Positions 38,462 to 47,903 are shown, numbered from the stretch's first letter. The stretch: DNA of 64,000 nt from DATEDA01 sp963744255 (GCA_963744255.1 CAVUSZ010000001.1:96308-160307); one strand, 5' to 3'. The notes: generated from the sequence alone by a model not told the origin. Numbers and translations are program-made.

Positions 38462-39874
38462 ATGGCGCATCCCGACGCACTCCGCCAGGTCGACGGCGGT
38501 GAGAGCAGAGACCACCCGGTGACAGCGACCGTGGATATGAGTCGGGAGACGCCGCGCCACGCTCGGCTCCACCGGATCGTTGTCGTCGGCGGCGGGGCGG
38601 GGGGGCTCGAGCTTGCGACGCGACTCGGAGACAAGCTCGGCAAGCGCAACAAGGCTCACGTCACGCTGATCGAGACGGCGCGGACGCATTTCTGGAAGCC
38701 GCACCTGCACGAGCTCGCCGCGGGCAGCATGGACATCGGCGTGTACCAGACCAACTATCTTGCCCAGTCGCACTGGCACCACTTCCGCTACCGGGTCGGC
38801 GAGATGGTCGGACTCGACCGCGCACGGCGGGAGGTCCATGTCGCGCCCTTCATCGACGAGGACGGTGACCGCGTGACCTCGGGGCGCGTCTTCGGCTACG
38901 ACACGCTCGTCATCGCGGTCGGGAGCCTCACGAACGATTTCGGCACGCCGGGCGTCAAGGAGCACGCGATCGCGCTCGAGACGCCGGCGCAGGCCGAGCG
39001 CTTTCACCGGCGCCTGGTCAACGCGTGCATCCGCGCGCATGCTCAGCCCGAGGCGCTGCGCCCGGAGCAGCTGCACGTCGCCATCATCGGTGCCGGGGCG
39101 ACCGGCGTGGAGCTCGCGGCCGAGCTGCACAACACGGCGCGCACGCTCGTCTCCTACGGCCTCGACCGCATCGACCCGGAGAAGGACATACGGCTGATCC
39201 TGATCGAGGCCGCCGACCGCGTCCTGCCGGCGCTGCCGGAGCGATTGTCGAACGCGGCGGCGAAGCTCCTCGCGAAGCTCGGGGTAAGCGTGCGGACTGC
39301 GGCCCGGGTCGCCGAGGTGCTGCCGAAGGGCGTCAAGCTCGCGAGTGGCGAGGTGATCCCCGCGGAGCTCGTGGTCTGGGCGGCGGGCGTCAAGGCCCCG
39401 GATTTCCTCAAGGATCTCGAGGGGCTGGAGACGAACCGCATCAACCAGCTGGTGGTGCTGCCGACGCTCCAGACCACCCGCGACGAGGATATCTTCGCGA
39501 TCGGCGACTGCGCGGCGTGTCCCTGGCTCGGGAAGCCGAACGCCCTCGTTCCGCCGCGGGCGCAGTCGGCGCACCAGCAGGCCTCGCACATGGTGAAGCA
39601 GATCCGGAACCGTCTCGCAGGCAAGCCGCTCGCCGAGTGGCGCTACCGCGACTTCGGCTCGCTGGTCTCGCTCGGCGAGTACTCCACCGTGGGCAACCTC
39701 ATGGGCGGCCTGGTCGGCGCCAACCTCTGGCTCGAGGGGTATTTCGCGCGGCTCATGTATCTCTCGCTGTACAAGATGCACGAGCTCGCGCTGCACGGTT
39801 ACTGGAAGGTGACGCTCGACACGGCGGCGCGGCTGATCACGCGGCGCACCGAGCCCCACGTGAAGCTGCACTGA
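38462..39874 (+). CDS. ndh: type II NADH dehydrogenase (NDH-2)
   Basis: 470 residues. Single-subunit flavoprotein that passes electrons from NADH to quinone without pumping protons. FAD motif RIVVVGGGAGGLELATRLGD near residues 38-57, NAD motif VAIIGAGATGVELAAELHNT, and C-terminal FAIGDCAACPWLG with RAQSAHQQASHMVKQIRNRL. The C-terminal amphipathic part anchors it to the membrane. The first ~30 residues lack similarity; an ATG at 38537 (MSRETPRH) is an alternative start. Three bases after the dctA stop, so co-transcription with the dicarboxylate and PHB genes is likely. Confidence 0.93.
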   Translation: MAHPDALRQVDGGESRDHPVTATVDMSRETPRHARLHRIVVVGGGAGGLELATRLGDKLGKRNKAHVTLIETARTHFWKPHLHELAAGSMDIGVYQTNYLAQSHWHHFRYRVGEMVGLDRARREVHVAPFIDEDGDRVTSGRVFGYDTLVIAVGSLTNDFGTPGVKEHAIALETPAQAERFHRRLVNACIRAHAQPEALRPEQLHVAIIGAGATGVELAAELHNTARTLVSYGLDRIDPEKDIRLILIEAADRVLPALPERLSNAAAKLLAKLGVSVRTAARVAEVLPKGVKLASGEVIPAELVVWAAGVKAPDFLKDLEGLETNRINQLVVLPTLQTTRDEDIFAIGDCAACPWLGKPNALVPPRAQSAHQQASHMVKQIRNRLAGKPLAEWRYRDFGSLVSLGEYSTVGNLMGGLVGANLWLEGYFARLMYLSLYKMHELALHGYWKVTLDTAARLITRRTEPHVKLH

Positions 39875-39887
39875 GCAGGAGGTTCCC

Positions 39888-41609
39888 GTGATCATTCAAC
39901 CAAGCGATCCCGCGCAACTGCTGGCGAAGCTGTTCGAGGCCGGGCAGGAGCAGATGCGGCAGTTCACCGCTGACGCCGGGACCGGCAACTCGAAACAGGA
40001 TCCCGCGGCGGCGTTCATGACCGCGTCGCAGCACTACGCCGAGATGCAGCAGAACTTCCTCAAGCAGATGACGGGATTCTGGTCGGCGATGCTGGGGATG
40101 GGCATGTCCACCGAGGAGGCGGCCGCGCCGATGGCCAAGGACGAGGACCGGCGCTTCGCCAGCGAGGCGTGGCGAAACGATCCGCGTTTCGACGCGGTCA
40201 AGCGTACCTACCTCGTCTACTCGAGCTTCCTGCAGGACGCCGTCGAGTCGACTCAGGTCGATGAAAAAACCAAAGGACAGCTCCGCTTCGGCGTCCGGCA
40301 GTTCGTCGACGCCATGAGCCCGGCCAACTTCCTCACCACCAACCCGGAGGCGATCGAGCTTGCCGTCGAGACCGGCGGACAGAGCCTCGCCGAGGGCATG
40401 GGGCTCTTCTTCGAGGACCTGGCGAAGGGGCGGATCTCCACGACCGACGAGAGCGCCTTCGAGGTGGGCAGGAACGTCGCGGTGAGCCCGGGCGCGGTGA
40501 TCTACGAGAACGAGCTCATCCAGCTCATCCAGTACGCTCCGCTCACCGACGAGGTCCACGCGCGGCCGCTCGTCCTCGTCCCGCCGTGCATCAACAAGTT
40601 CTACATCCTCGACCTGCAGCCCGAGAACTCCATGGTGCGCTACGCGGCGGAGCAGGGACACACCGTGTTTCTCGTCTCGTGGCGCAACGTGTCCGCGGAG
40701 CAAGGCGGGCTCACCTGGGACGACTATCTCCGCGACGGCATCATGAAGGCGATCGACGTGGCGCGCGAAGTCACCGGCGCCGACAAGGTGAACACGCTCG
40801 GCTTCTGCGTCGGCGGCACGCTCCTCGCCTCCGCCCTCGCCGTCATGAAGGCGCGGGGCGAGGACAAGGTGGCGGGCATGACGCTTCTCACCTCGATGCT
40901 CGACTTCTCCGACGCCGGCGAGATCGGCTCGCTCGTCAGCGAGGAGAGTCTCGCCGCGCGCGAGGCGGCCATCGGCAAGGGCGGGCTGATGGAGGGCAAG
41001 GAGCTGACCTTCACCTTCTCGTCGCTCCGCGCGAACGACCTGATGTGGCAGTACGTCGTGAACAGCTACCTCAAGGGCAAGGCGCCGCCCGCGTTCGACA
41101 TCCTCTTCTGGAACTCGGAGAGCACCAACCTGCCGGGGCCGATGTTCTGCTGGTACGTGCGCAATACCTACCTCGAGAACAAGCTGCGCTTGCCCGGCGG
41201 GACGATCCAGCTTGGCGTGCCGGTGGACCTCTCGAAGATCGATGTCCCGGCGTTCGTGTACGCCTCGCGCGAGGATCACATCGTGCCCTGGCGCACCGCG
41301 TACACGTCGACCGGGATCCTGTCGGGCGAGTCGACGTTCGTGCTCGGCGCGAGCGGGCACATCGCGGGCGTGATCAACGCGCCGGCGAAGCAGAAGCGCA
41401 ACTACTGGGCCGGCGGGGCGCTCGGGCCCGATCCTGAACACTGGATGGCGACGGCGAAGAGCATCCGCGGCAGCTGGTGGCCGGCCTGGAGCGCGTGGCT
41501 CGGGAAGCACGCCGGACCCAAAGTGCCTGCGCCGGCCGCGGTGGGAAACGCCTCGTACAAGACGATCGAGCCTGCGCCGGGACGGTACGTGAGGGTCAAG
41601 GCCGAATAG
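39888..41609 (+). CDS. phaC: class I poly(3-hydroxyalkanoate) synthase
   Basis: 573 residues, class I size. Polymerises 3-hydroxybutyryl-CoA at the granule surface. The lipase-like box is GFCVGG with nucleophile C307; the other triad members are D463 in SREDHIVPW and H491 in GASGHIAG. N-terminal part contains the helical PHA-synthase domain (WRNDPRFDAVKRTYLVYSSF). GTG start with a perfect AGGAGG at 39877-39882. Intact. Followed by a small gene and then the phaA/phaB genes, both of which are frameshifted in this sequence. Confidence 0.97.
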   Translation: MIIQPSDPAQLLAKLFEAGQEQMRQFTADAGTGNSKQDPAAAFMTASQHYAEMQQNFLKQMTGFWSAMLGMGMSTEEAAAPMAKDEDRRFASEAWRNDPRFDAVKRTYLVYSSFLQDAVESTQVDEKTKGQLRFGVRQFVDAMSPANFLTTNPEAIELAVETGGQSLAEGMGLFFEDLAKGRISTTDESAFEVGRNVAVSPGAVIYENELIQLIQYAPLTDEVHARPLVLVPPCINKFYILDLQPENSMVRYAAEQGHTVFLVSWRNVSAEQGGLTWDDYLRDGIMKAIDVAREVTGADKVNTLGFCVGGTLLASALAVMKARGEDKVAGMTLLTSMLDFSDAGEIGSLVSEESLAAREAAIGKGGLMEGKELTFTFSSLRANDLMWQYVVNSYLKGKAPPAFDILFWNSESTNLPGPMFCWYVRNTYLENKLRLPGGTIQLGVPVDLSKIDVPAFVYASREDHIVPWRTAYTSTGILSGESTFVLGASGHIAGVINAPAKQKRNYWAGGALGPDPEHWMATAKSIRGSWWPAWSAWLGKHAGPKVPAPAAVGNASYKTIEPAPGRYVRVKAE

Positions 41610-41649
41610 CCGCGGCCGACCGAACGCAGTCGAGCGCACGGGGTCGAAC

Positions 41650-41958
41650 ATGGCCAAGGAGCGGATTCTCGGGATCGTTCAAGCCGGCCTGCTGAGGCGG
41701 CTGACGCCGGTCAGGGATCTCGGCGTCGGCTGCCGGCTGACCCGGGACGCTCCCGGCACGGGGCCGCCCGAGCAGAGCGAGATCGACCTCGCCCGGTATG
41801 AGGGCAGCGCCATCCTGGTCGAAGGTGAGCCCGCGGAACTGTGGGTGCACTCCGCAAACGTCGTCGAGGAAGCCGGGCCCATCGTGACCGAGCTCATGCA
41901 GTATGTGCTGGGTCTGCCCGAGCTCGCTGTCGACCCGAAACCCCCTATCGCGCTGTAG
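41650..41958 (+). CDS. small protein of unknown function between phaC and phaA
   Basis: 102 residues, acidic, no signal peptide or membrane segment. Recognisable central part: ARYEGSAILVEGEPAELWVH, then SANVVEEAGPIVTELMQYVL, which alternates beta-like and helical stretches. It lies in the 375-base gap between phaC and phaA on the same strand, and its composition is like phaC rather than phaA. A granule-associated or regulatory role is possible from position alone; the family is not one I can name with confidence. Confidence 0.5.
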   Translation: MAKERILGIVQAGLLRRLTPVRDLGVGCRLTRDAPGTGPPEQSEIDLARYEGSAILVEGEPAELWVHSANVVEEAGPIVTELMQYVLGLPELAVDPKPPIAL

Positions 41959-41984
41959 CAGGCGCCAACCGAAGGAGACTGAAA

Positions 41985-43162
41985 ATGACCGATGTCGTGA
42001 TCGTGGCTGCGGGGCGCACCGCGGTGGGCAGTTTTAGTGGGGCGTTGGCGAAGGTGCCGGCGGCCGAGCTTGGGGCGCACGTGATTCGCAATCTGTTAGC
42101 CAAGAGCGGGGTGAAGCCCGAGCAGGTGTCCGAGGTGATCATGGGGCAGGTGCTGACTGGCGGTGCGGGCCAGAACCCGGCGCGCCAGGCGCTGATCAAG
42201 GCGGGGCTGCCCGACATGACGCCGGCCACCACGATCAACGTGGTGTGCGGCTCGGGGCTCAGGGCGACGCACTTGGCTGCGCAGGCGATCAAGAGCGGGG
42301 ATGCGGAGATTGTGGTGGCGGGGGGGCAGGAGAACATGAGTCTGGCCCCGCACCTCTTGCAGGGCTCGCGCGACGGCTTCCGGATGGGGGACGCCAAGAT
42401 CGTCGACTCGATGATTCTGGATGGGTTGTGGGACGTCTACAACCAGTACCACATGGGGGTGACGGCGGAGAACGTGGCCAAGAAGTTCGGGGTGAGCCGG
42501 GCCGAGCAGGACGCCTTTGCGGCGGCCTCGCAGCAGAAGGCGGAGGCTGCGCAGAAGGCGGGCCGCTTCAAGGAGGAGATCATTGGGCTGGAGATTCCGC
42601 AGCGCAAGGGGCCGGCGACGGTGTTTGACCGGGACGAGTACCCGAAGGCGGGACCACGGCCGAGAAGCTTGCGGGGCTGAAGCCGGCGTTCGACAAGGCG
42701 GGCACGGTGACCGCGGGCAATGCTTCGGGGATCAACGATGGGGCGGCGGCGGTGGTGATGATGTCGGCGCAGAAGGCGCAGGCGCTGGGGTTGAAGCCGC
42801 TGGTACGCATCGCGGCCTATTCGTTGGCGGGGGTGGATCCGAAGGTGATGGGGATGGGGCCGGTGCCGGCCTCGAAGCTGTGCCTGTCGAAGGCGGGGTG
42901 GACGAAGGACTCGCCCGACCTGATGGAGATCAACGAGGCGTTTGCGGCGCAGGCGATTGCGGTGAACAAGGAGATGGGCTGGGACACCGCGAAGATCAAC
43001 GTGAACGGCGGGGCGATTGCGATCGGGCACCCGATCGGGGCCTCGGGGTGCCGGATCCTGGTGACGCTGATCCACGAGATGATCAAGCGCGACGCGAAGA
43101 AGGGGCTGGCGAGCCTGTGCATCGGCGGTGGCATGGGCGTCGCACTTGCGGTTGAACGCTGA
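41985..43162 (+). CDS. phaA: acetyl-CoA acetyltransferase (PHB beta-ketothiolase), 1-base frameshift
   Basis: Corrected length 392 residues. Condenses two acetyl-CoA to acetoacetyl-CoA. Nucleophile C88 in NVVCGSGLRATH; second half has GNASGINDGAAAVVMMSA, the catalytic histidine in NGGAIAIGHPIGASG and the second cysteine in LCIGGGMG. The first frame ends early at 42680; one G missing from the run at 42650-42652 accounts for the break, since adding a G gives KAGTTAEKLAGLKPAFDKAG, a normal thiolase sequence. AAGGAG precedes the ATG. Glycine is mostly GGG and there is a TTA leucine codon, unlike the neighbours, so codon use is foreign. Confidence 0.88.
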
Positions 43163-43173
43163 GGAGAAACGAC

Positions 43174-43916
43174 ATGGCCAAGAGGATTGCGCTGATCACT
43201 GGCGGCATGGGCGGTCTGGGTGAGTCGATCAGCACCAAGATGCACGATGCGGGCTACCGGGTGGTGGTGACGCACTCGCCGGGCAACAAGAACGCGGCGG
43301 GTGGCTGGCCGAGTACAAGGCGAAGGGGTATGAGTTTGGCGCCTATGGGGTGGACGTCGCGGACTATGATTCCTGCCAGGGGAGCGTGGCGAAGATTCAG
43401 GCCGAGGTGGGGCCGATCGACATTCTGGTCAACAATGCCGGGATCACGCGCGACACGACCTTCAAGAAGATGAGCAAGGCCGACTGGGACGCGGTGATCA
43501 AGACCAATCTGGACAGTGCCTTCAACATGGCCAAGCCGGTGGTGGACGGGATGGTGGAGCGGGGCTGGGGGCGGGTGATCAACGTGAGTTCGGTGAACGG
43601 GCAGAAGGGGGCGTTCGGGCAGACGAACTATTCGGCGGCGAAGGCGGGGATGCACGGGTTTACCAAGGCGCTGGCGCTGGAGGTGGCGCGCAAGGGGGTG
43701 ACGGTGAACACGATCTCGCCGGGCTATATCGGCACCAAGATGGTGATGGCGATTCCGAAGGAGGTGCTGGACGCGAAGATCCTGCCGCAGATTCCGCTCG
43801 GGCGGCTGGGCAAGCCCGAGGAGATTGCCGGGCTGATCATCTATCTGTGCTCGGACGAGGCGGCGTTCGTCACCGGGGCCAACATCGCCATCAACGGCGG
43901 CCAGCACATGCAGTAG
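43174..43916 (+). CDS. phaB: acetoacetyl-CoA reductase, 1-base frameshift
   Basis: Corrected length 247 residues. NADPH-dependent reductase making (R)-3-hydroxybutyryl-CoA. SDR Rossmann motif ALITGGMGGLGESIS at the N-terminus; catalytic Ser in NVSSVNGQKGAFGQ and YxxxK in TNYSAAKAGMHGF; C-terminal FVTGANIAINGGQHMQ. The frame breaks at the GGG run 43299-43301: one extra G would give AAGWLAEYKAKGYEFGAYGV, matching PhaB. Without it the protein ends at 43473. Ten bases downstream of phaA and shares its GGG-rich codon use. Confidence 0.88.
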
Positions 43917-43939
43917 CCCTTCGGAGGGCGGAGCAGGGG

Positions 43940-43963
43940 CCCCACGCGCTTGAGCGCGTGGGG
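43940..43963 (+). terminator. GC-rich hairpin after phaB
   Basis: 10-bp perfect stem CCCCACGCGC (43940-43949), tetraloop TTGA, GCGCGTGGGG (43954-43963), 24 bases after the phaB stop. No T tract. A second hairpin, GCCCGCG-CGA-CGCGGGC, lies at 44046-44062. Together they probably end the phaA-phaB transcript. Confidence 0.5.
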
Positions 43964-44143
43964 ATGGGGCGACGGAACGCGGAACCTCGGCACGTGCGAC
44001 CGTGGAGTCGCCTCAAGCCGCCGCTCCGCTGGCCGAAAGCAAAGGGCCCGCGCGACGCGGGCGGCACCCCGGAGTAGGGCTGGCGCGCGACGCACGGGGT
44101 GTTTCATCGCACAGTTGATGGCAGCGCGCCTTTGGAGACGGCC

Positions 44144-44815
44144 ATGGCGACGAAGATGGTTCCGGATGCAGACGACCTCCTCAAGCAGCTCGCGGCCGAG
44201 GCGGTAAAGCAGGGCGAGAACCTGCGCGTGGCGGTGCGCGAGCTGACGCTGAATGCCTTGCGCAGCCGCGAACTGAGCCTCGCCCAGATCAAGCAGGTGC
44301 TCAAGAGCGTGACCGAAGGGGTCAGCCTCGGCGCGGGGAAGTCGGGGGGCGACGTGCCGGGGATGCTCGACGAGGCGCTCGCCGGCATGGACGACGCCGT
44401 GCTGCGGGCGGTGCAGGCGAACCACATCGCGCTGCAGCAGCTTGCGAGCCAGGGCCAGAGCCTCCGGGAATCGCACGTGAAGAAGGCGCTGTCGGACCTC
44501 GAGCGGCTGGAAGACGACTTCCTGAAGACCGTCAAGCAGGTCGCCAACCGTACGGGCGAGGGCGTGAAGACCCAATGGGCCGGCGTGCTGCAGCAGAAGG
44601 AGCTCGCGGGCACCGAGACCGGTGCACAGATCGCCGCAACGATGGAGGAGTTCGGCGAGCGCGCCCGGGCTTCGGCGCGCGAGCAGCGGCGAGCGGCGCT
44701 CAAGGTGGCCGAAACGCTCACCGAGAACTTCACGACGCTCGCGAGCGGAATCCTGATCGGCCTGTCCGAAGGCATGCAGCAGGGGACACGGCGCAAGGAC
44801 GGAAAGACCGGCTAG
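44144..44815 (+). CDS. phasin-like coiled-coil protein (unnamed family)
   Basis: About 223 residues, no signal peptide, almost entirely helical, rich in Ala, Glu, Gln, Lys and Leu with heptad-like spacing (LLKQLAAEAVKQGENLRVAV; LRESHVKKALSDLERLEDDF). The C-terminal ~50 residues (FTTLASGILIGLSEGMQQG) are more hydrophobic. These are properties of granule-associated phasins and the gene follows phaC-phaA-phaB, so a PHB-granule protein is a reasonable guess, though it is not a recognised PhaP. ATG at 44144 chosen because GGAG at 44134-44137 precedes it; the frame extends 15 codons upstream. Confidence 0.6.
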   Translation: MATKMVPDADDLLKQLAAEAVKQGENLRVAVRELTLNALRSRELSLAQIKQVLKSVTEGVSLGAGKSGGDVPGMLDEALAGMDDAVLRAVQANHIALQQLASQGQSLRESHVKKALSDLERLEDDFLKTVKQVANRTGEGVKTQWAGVLQQKELAGTETGAQIAATMEEFGERARASAREQRRAALKVAETLTENFTTLASGILIGLSEGMQQGTRRKDGKTG

Positions 44816-44827
44816 TCGAACCCGAAT

Positions 44828-44850
44828 CGCCGCCCGGGAAGGTGGCGGCG
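44828..44850. terminator. weak hairpin between convergent genes
   Basis: CGCCGCC (44828-44834) with GGCGGCG (44844-44850), nine-base loop, no T tract, between the stops of the phasin-like gene and the convergent FixH-like gene. Confidence 0.3.
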
Positions 44851-44859
44851 GCGTGACGC

Positions 44860-45225
44860 TCAGGGCTGCTCGCGGAAATCGAGCTTCTTGACGATCACGT
44901 CGCGGGCCGGCCCGCGGACGCTGAGCTTCAGCGCCCACTCGCCGTACATCTCGAGCTCGATGCGCGCTTCGTACTGCCCGGGCGCGGCGCCGGGCTTCGC
45001 CTTCACGGGCTTCACGTTGTGCGCCATCGGCATCGACGGCATGTCGGCGCCGACCGAGATCTCGGCGCCGCTCACGGGCTGGCCGGATTTCGTCTCCTTC
45101 AGCGAGATCCGGCAGTCGTAGACGAGATCGTGCCGGGTCGGCTTGCAGTCGATGTCGGCGGCGAGCCGCTGCGCCGCGGCCGGCGCGGCCGCAACCGCGA
45201 GCACTAGCGCGGCGAGGAGCCGCAT
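44860..45225 (-). CDS. FixH/YtkA-like exported protein
   Basis: About 121 residues with a signal peptide (residues 1-20, ending APAAAQ). Mature part: DCKPTRHDLVYDCRISLKET with two cysteines, then ISVGADMPSMPMAHNVKPVK and AGQYEARIELEMYGEW-like strands, the pattern of FixH/YtkA immunoglobulin-like domains in which an MPSMPMAHN segment may bind metal. The ATG at 45225 overlaps the livM stop (TGATG), so it is coupled to the permease genes although its role with them is unclear. Unusual neighbour for an ABC transporter. Confidence 0.65.
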   Translation of the reverse strand: MRLLAALVLAVAAAPAAAQRLAADIDCKPTRHDLVYDCRISLKETKSGQPVSGAEISVGADMPSMPMAHNVKPVKAKPGAAPGQYEARIELEMYGEWALKLSVRGPARDVIVKKLDFREQP

Positions 45226-46128
45226 CACGCCGCGTCTCGCCGCGCGAACGTGCGGGCGATGGCGTTGACGGCCGTCTCGTCAAGCAGGCCGCGCGGCCGG
45301 ACGATCAGCAGCACCGCGACGAGCCCCCCGAACACGATCATCCGGTAGCCCTGGAACACGCGCGTCGACTCGAGGAGCCCGATATCGAGGGCGACCCCGG
45401 CGAGCGGTCCGAGCGCGGTCCCGAGGCCGCCGATCAACGCGTAGGCGAGGCTGTGCACGCCGAGCATGATGTCGAAGTTGCGCGGCTCGATGTAGGTGTT
45501 GTGGTGCGCGTAGAGCGCGCCGCCCAGCGCGGCGAGCGCGCCGGCCACGGCGGCGACTCCGAGCTTGACCCGCTGCACGTTCACGCCCAGCACCGCGGCG
45601 AGCTCCGGATCCTCGCCCACCATCCGCACGGTCGCGCCGAGCCGGGAGCGCTCGGCGAGGAAGAACGCGGCGAGCACGGCCGCGAGGAGTCCATACACGA
45701 TTCGCCGCGTAACCGGCCTGCTCGATGCCCTGCTCGAGCACCCAGCGGATCCCGCGAAACCCCTGCGTGCCGTCCGGTCCGACCGGCTCGCCGTCAATCT
45801 CGCGCTGCCAGTGGAAGAGCTCGAACAGGATCCGGAACATCTCGGCCGCGGCGAGCGTCGCCATCGCGAAATACAGGCCGCGCAGCCGCAGGGTCGGCAG
45901 TCCCACCAGCCACGCCGCCGCGGCGCCGAGCGCCATTGCGAGGAGCGCGGCGAGCGGCAGCGGCAGCCCCAGCATCGCGGTGCCGATCCCGGCGGCGTAG
46001 GCGCCGACGCCGAAGAACGCCTGCTGCCCGAACGACATCTCGCCGGCCACGAGGAGCAGGTACGCCGAGAGCGCGAGGAACGAGAAGAGCCCCATGTTGG
46101 TGAGGACGCCGAGCGCGAACTCGTCCAT
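45225..46128 (-). CDS. livM: branched-chain amino acid ABC transporter permease LivM-type, 1-base frameshift
   Basis: Corrected length about 300 residues. First part from 46128: LLVAGEMSFGQQAFFGVGAY, LRLRGLYFAMATLAAAEMFR, LivM motifs. Second part: RSRLGATVRMVGEDPELAAV, GGLGTALGPLAGVALDIGLL, the EAA-type cytoplasmic loop, ending at 45225. The two parts are in different frames; one extra base around 45695-45720 (for example a G in GCGGCG) separates them. Starts two bases after the livH stop. No LivF/LivG ATPase or binding protein in the window, so the system is incomplete here. Confidence 0.82.
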
Positions 46129-46130
46129 CG

Positions 46131-47037
46131 TCAGGCGGCGGCAGTCCTGCGCGTGAACATGGCCCACAGCCCCGCGGGCCTCGCGGCGAGCAGCGCGAAC
46201 AGCACGAAGTAGGCGATCAGGTCGCGGTACTGCGGCCCGAACAGCCACTGGCTGTGCGCTTCGATCAGGCCGAGCGCGAGCCCGCCGATCACCGCGCCGG
46301 GCAGCGAGCCCAGGCCGCCGAGCATCATCGCGATCATGCCCTTCAGCGTCGACCACATTCCGAGCATCGGCGTCACCTGCTCGTGGGCGGCGACGATCAG
46401 GTAGCCGGCGAGGCCGCCGAGCGCCGAGGCGAGCGCGAACACGAGCAGCACGACGCGCGGCACGTTGATTCCCGCGAGGCGCGCGGCCTCCGGCTGGTCG
46501 ACGACCGCACGCACGGCGAGGCCGAAGCGGGTGCGGTAGAGGAGGCGGTGGAGGCCGTAGCAGGCTGCCGCCGCGCACGCGAGCATCGCGAGGTACTCGA
46601 CGCGGATCGTCAGTGCCCCGATCGCGAGCGGCGGGCCCGTCGTAGAGCGGCGGGAAGCTGTAGAGGTGCTTCGGCAGCCACAGGGTCGCGATCTCCTCGA
46701 GCTGCATCCAAAGCGCGAAGCTGCCGACCATCGACGCGATCGCGGCGGCGTCGCGCGACAGCGTGCGCCGCCCGTGCGGTGCGAAGCAGAGCCGCTCGAC
46801 GTACGCGCCGGCGAGCGTTGCACCGGCGATCGTGACGAGCGCGAGCACGAAGAGCCCGGGCCGGAAGCTCAGGTTGACCCAGGTCGCCGCGTAGACGCCG
46901 AGCATGATCGCGGGCCCGTACGCAAGGTTCGCCCGGCGCAGCACACCGAAGATCAGGGTGAAGCCGAGAGCGAGGAGGGCGTACGCGCTCCCGAGCATCA
47001 GCCCGTCGAGAGTGTTCTGGGCGAGGTCGGCAAGCAT
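46131..47037 (-). CDS. livH: branched-chain amino acid ABC transporter permease LivH-type, 1-base frameshift
   Basis: Corrected length about 301 residues. Begins LGSAYALLALGFTLIFGVLR, standard LivH; continues in another frame with RTRFGLAVRAVVDQPEAARL (permease loop) and MIAMMLGGLGSLPGAVIGG. The junction is at the CCC/GGG run 46633-46638: one base too many; dropping it gives PPLYDGPPLAIGALTIRVEY. Ends at 46131 just before livM. Both permeases being hit once suggests error or decay of the whole unit. Confidence 0.82.
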
Positions 47038-47681
47038 CGTGGAGCCGGCAACTGATCGGGCGCCTGTGCGGCAGAAGCGATGCTAGCAGTCTCACGGCTG
47101 CTACACTGGGCCGAGGGGGAGACAGCAATGAGCCGCAGCGGGCTGCGCGGGACGCTGTTCCGGAAGTACGCAACAGGTAGTTAGCGTTGTGATGCGGTTG
47201 CTGCATGGGCTACCGCTTCGAGCAGCTCGCGTAGCGGGACGCCTTAGCGATCGTCCGCTCCCGACCCCTTGCAGCCGTTGGCGGCTTCCAGTTGAGCGGC
47301 AGTTGTGCAGCGGTTCCGGCCGTTCGCGGCCAGCCTGTGAACTCACTGTCTCGGAAACATTCCGGCCATTCAGGCGCCAGGGACATCTCGATACCGACGA
47401 CCGGTCTCTAGGGACTGCAGACATGGCCCGTCACCGGCGAGCAACGACGAAGTCTCTTGAGCGACGGTGCGCTCGCTGCCCAGGCGATCGGCCCCGACGG
47501 CCGATCGAATGTCCGCTGCTCACGGCGTTGAACTCACCTACCCGACCCGGAGGCGACGCAGGGACCGCGAGAAGTAGTCGTTCAGGCAGTTCCCATTTGC
47601 GGACCTTCACCCGCCGCCAGGGGCGCCGCGCTGGCAGCGTGTCTTCCACACGGCCGCCGTCCTCCCCGCTCGCGGCGAGCG
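47038..47681. other. 644-base stretch without a recognisable gene
   Basis: Lies upstream of livH and downstream of the small membrane protein gene. I see no convincing reading frame, tRNA or strong hairpin; its composition is less GC-biased than the surrounding genes. It marks the left edge of the gene-poor accessory region. Confidence 0.5.
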
Positions 47682-47903
47682 CTACTTCTTCCTCGGGCCG
47701 ACAACGAGCAACATCACCCCAACGGCGATCGCGCCAACGCCTGCCCACACCGGGATCGGTATGGTTTCCTTCTCTTCGATCGCGAACTGCAGCGGCCCCA
47801 GTTTCGCCTGATGCGTCTCTTTCGTGTAGGTGAAGCCGCGATACACGAGCCCCAACGTGCCGGCGACGATGAGGACTATCCCGATGATCCTGGCGACGGT
47901 CAT
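47682..47903 (-). CDS. small two-helix membrane protein (DUF3185-like)
   Basis: 73 residues. Two transmembrane helices (about 3-22: ARIIGIVLIVAGTLGLVYRG; and 50-67: VWAGVGAIAVGVMLLVVG) joined by a charged loop, ending PRKK. This resembles small proteobacterial membrane proteins annotated as DUF3185. Its ATG overlaps the stop of the upstream small exported protein by four bases. Confidence 0.7.
   Translation of the reverse strand: MTVARIIGIVLIVAGTLGLVYRGFTYTKETHQAKLGPLQFAIEEKETIPIPVWAGVGAIAVGVMLLVVGPRKK

Noticed and set aside
37112..39895. A 927-codon minus-strand frame over dctA and ndh
   Set aside because: Composition of an antisense shadow; the plus-strand genes have full motif sets.
47101..47660. 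Several short frames upstream of livH
   Set aside because: Arg/Pro-rich on both strands, no start signals, no recognisable motif.
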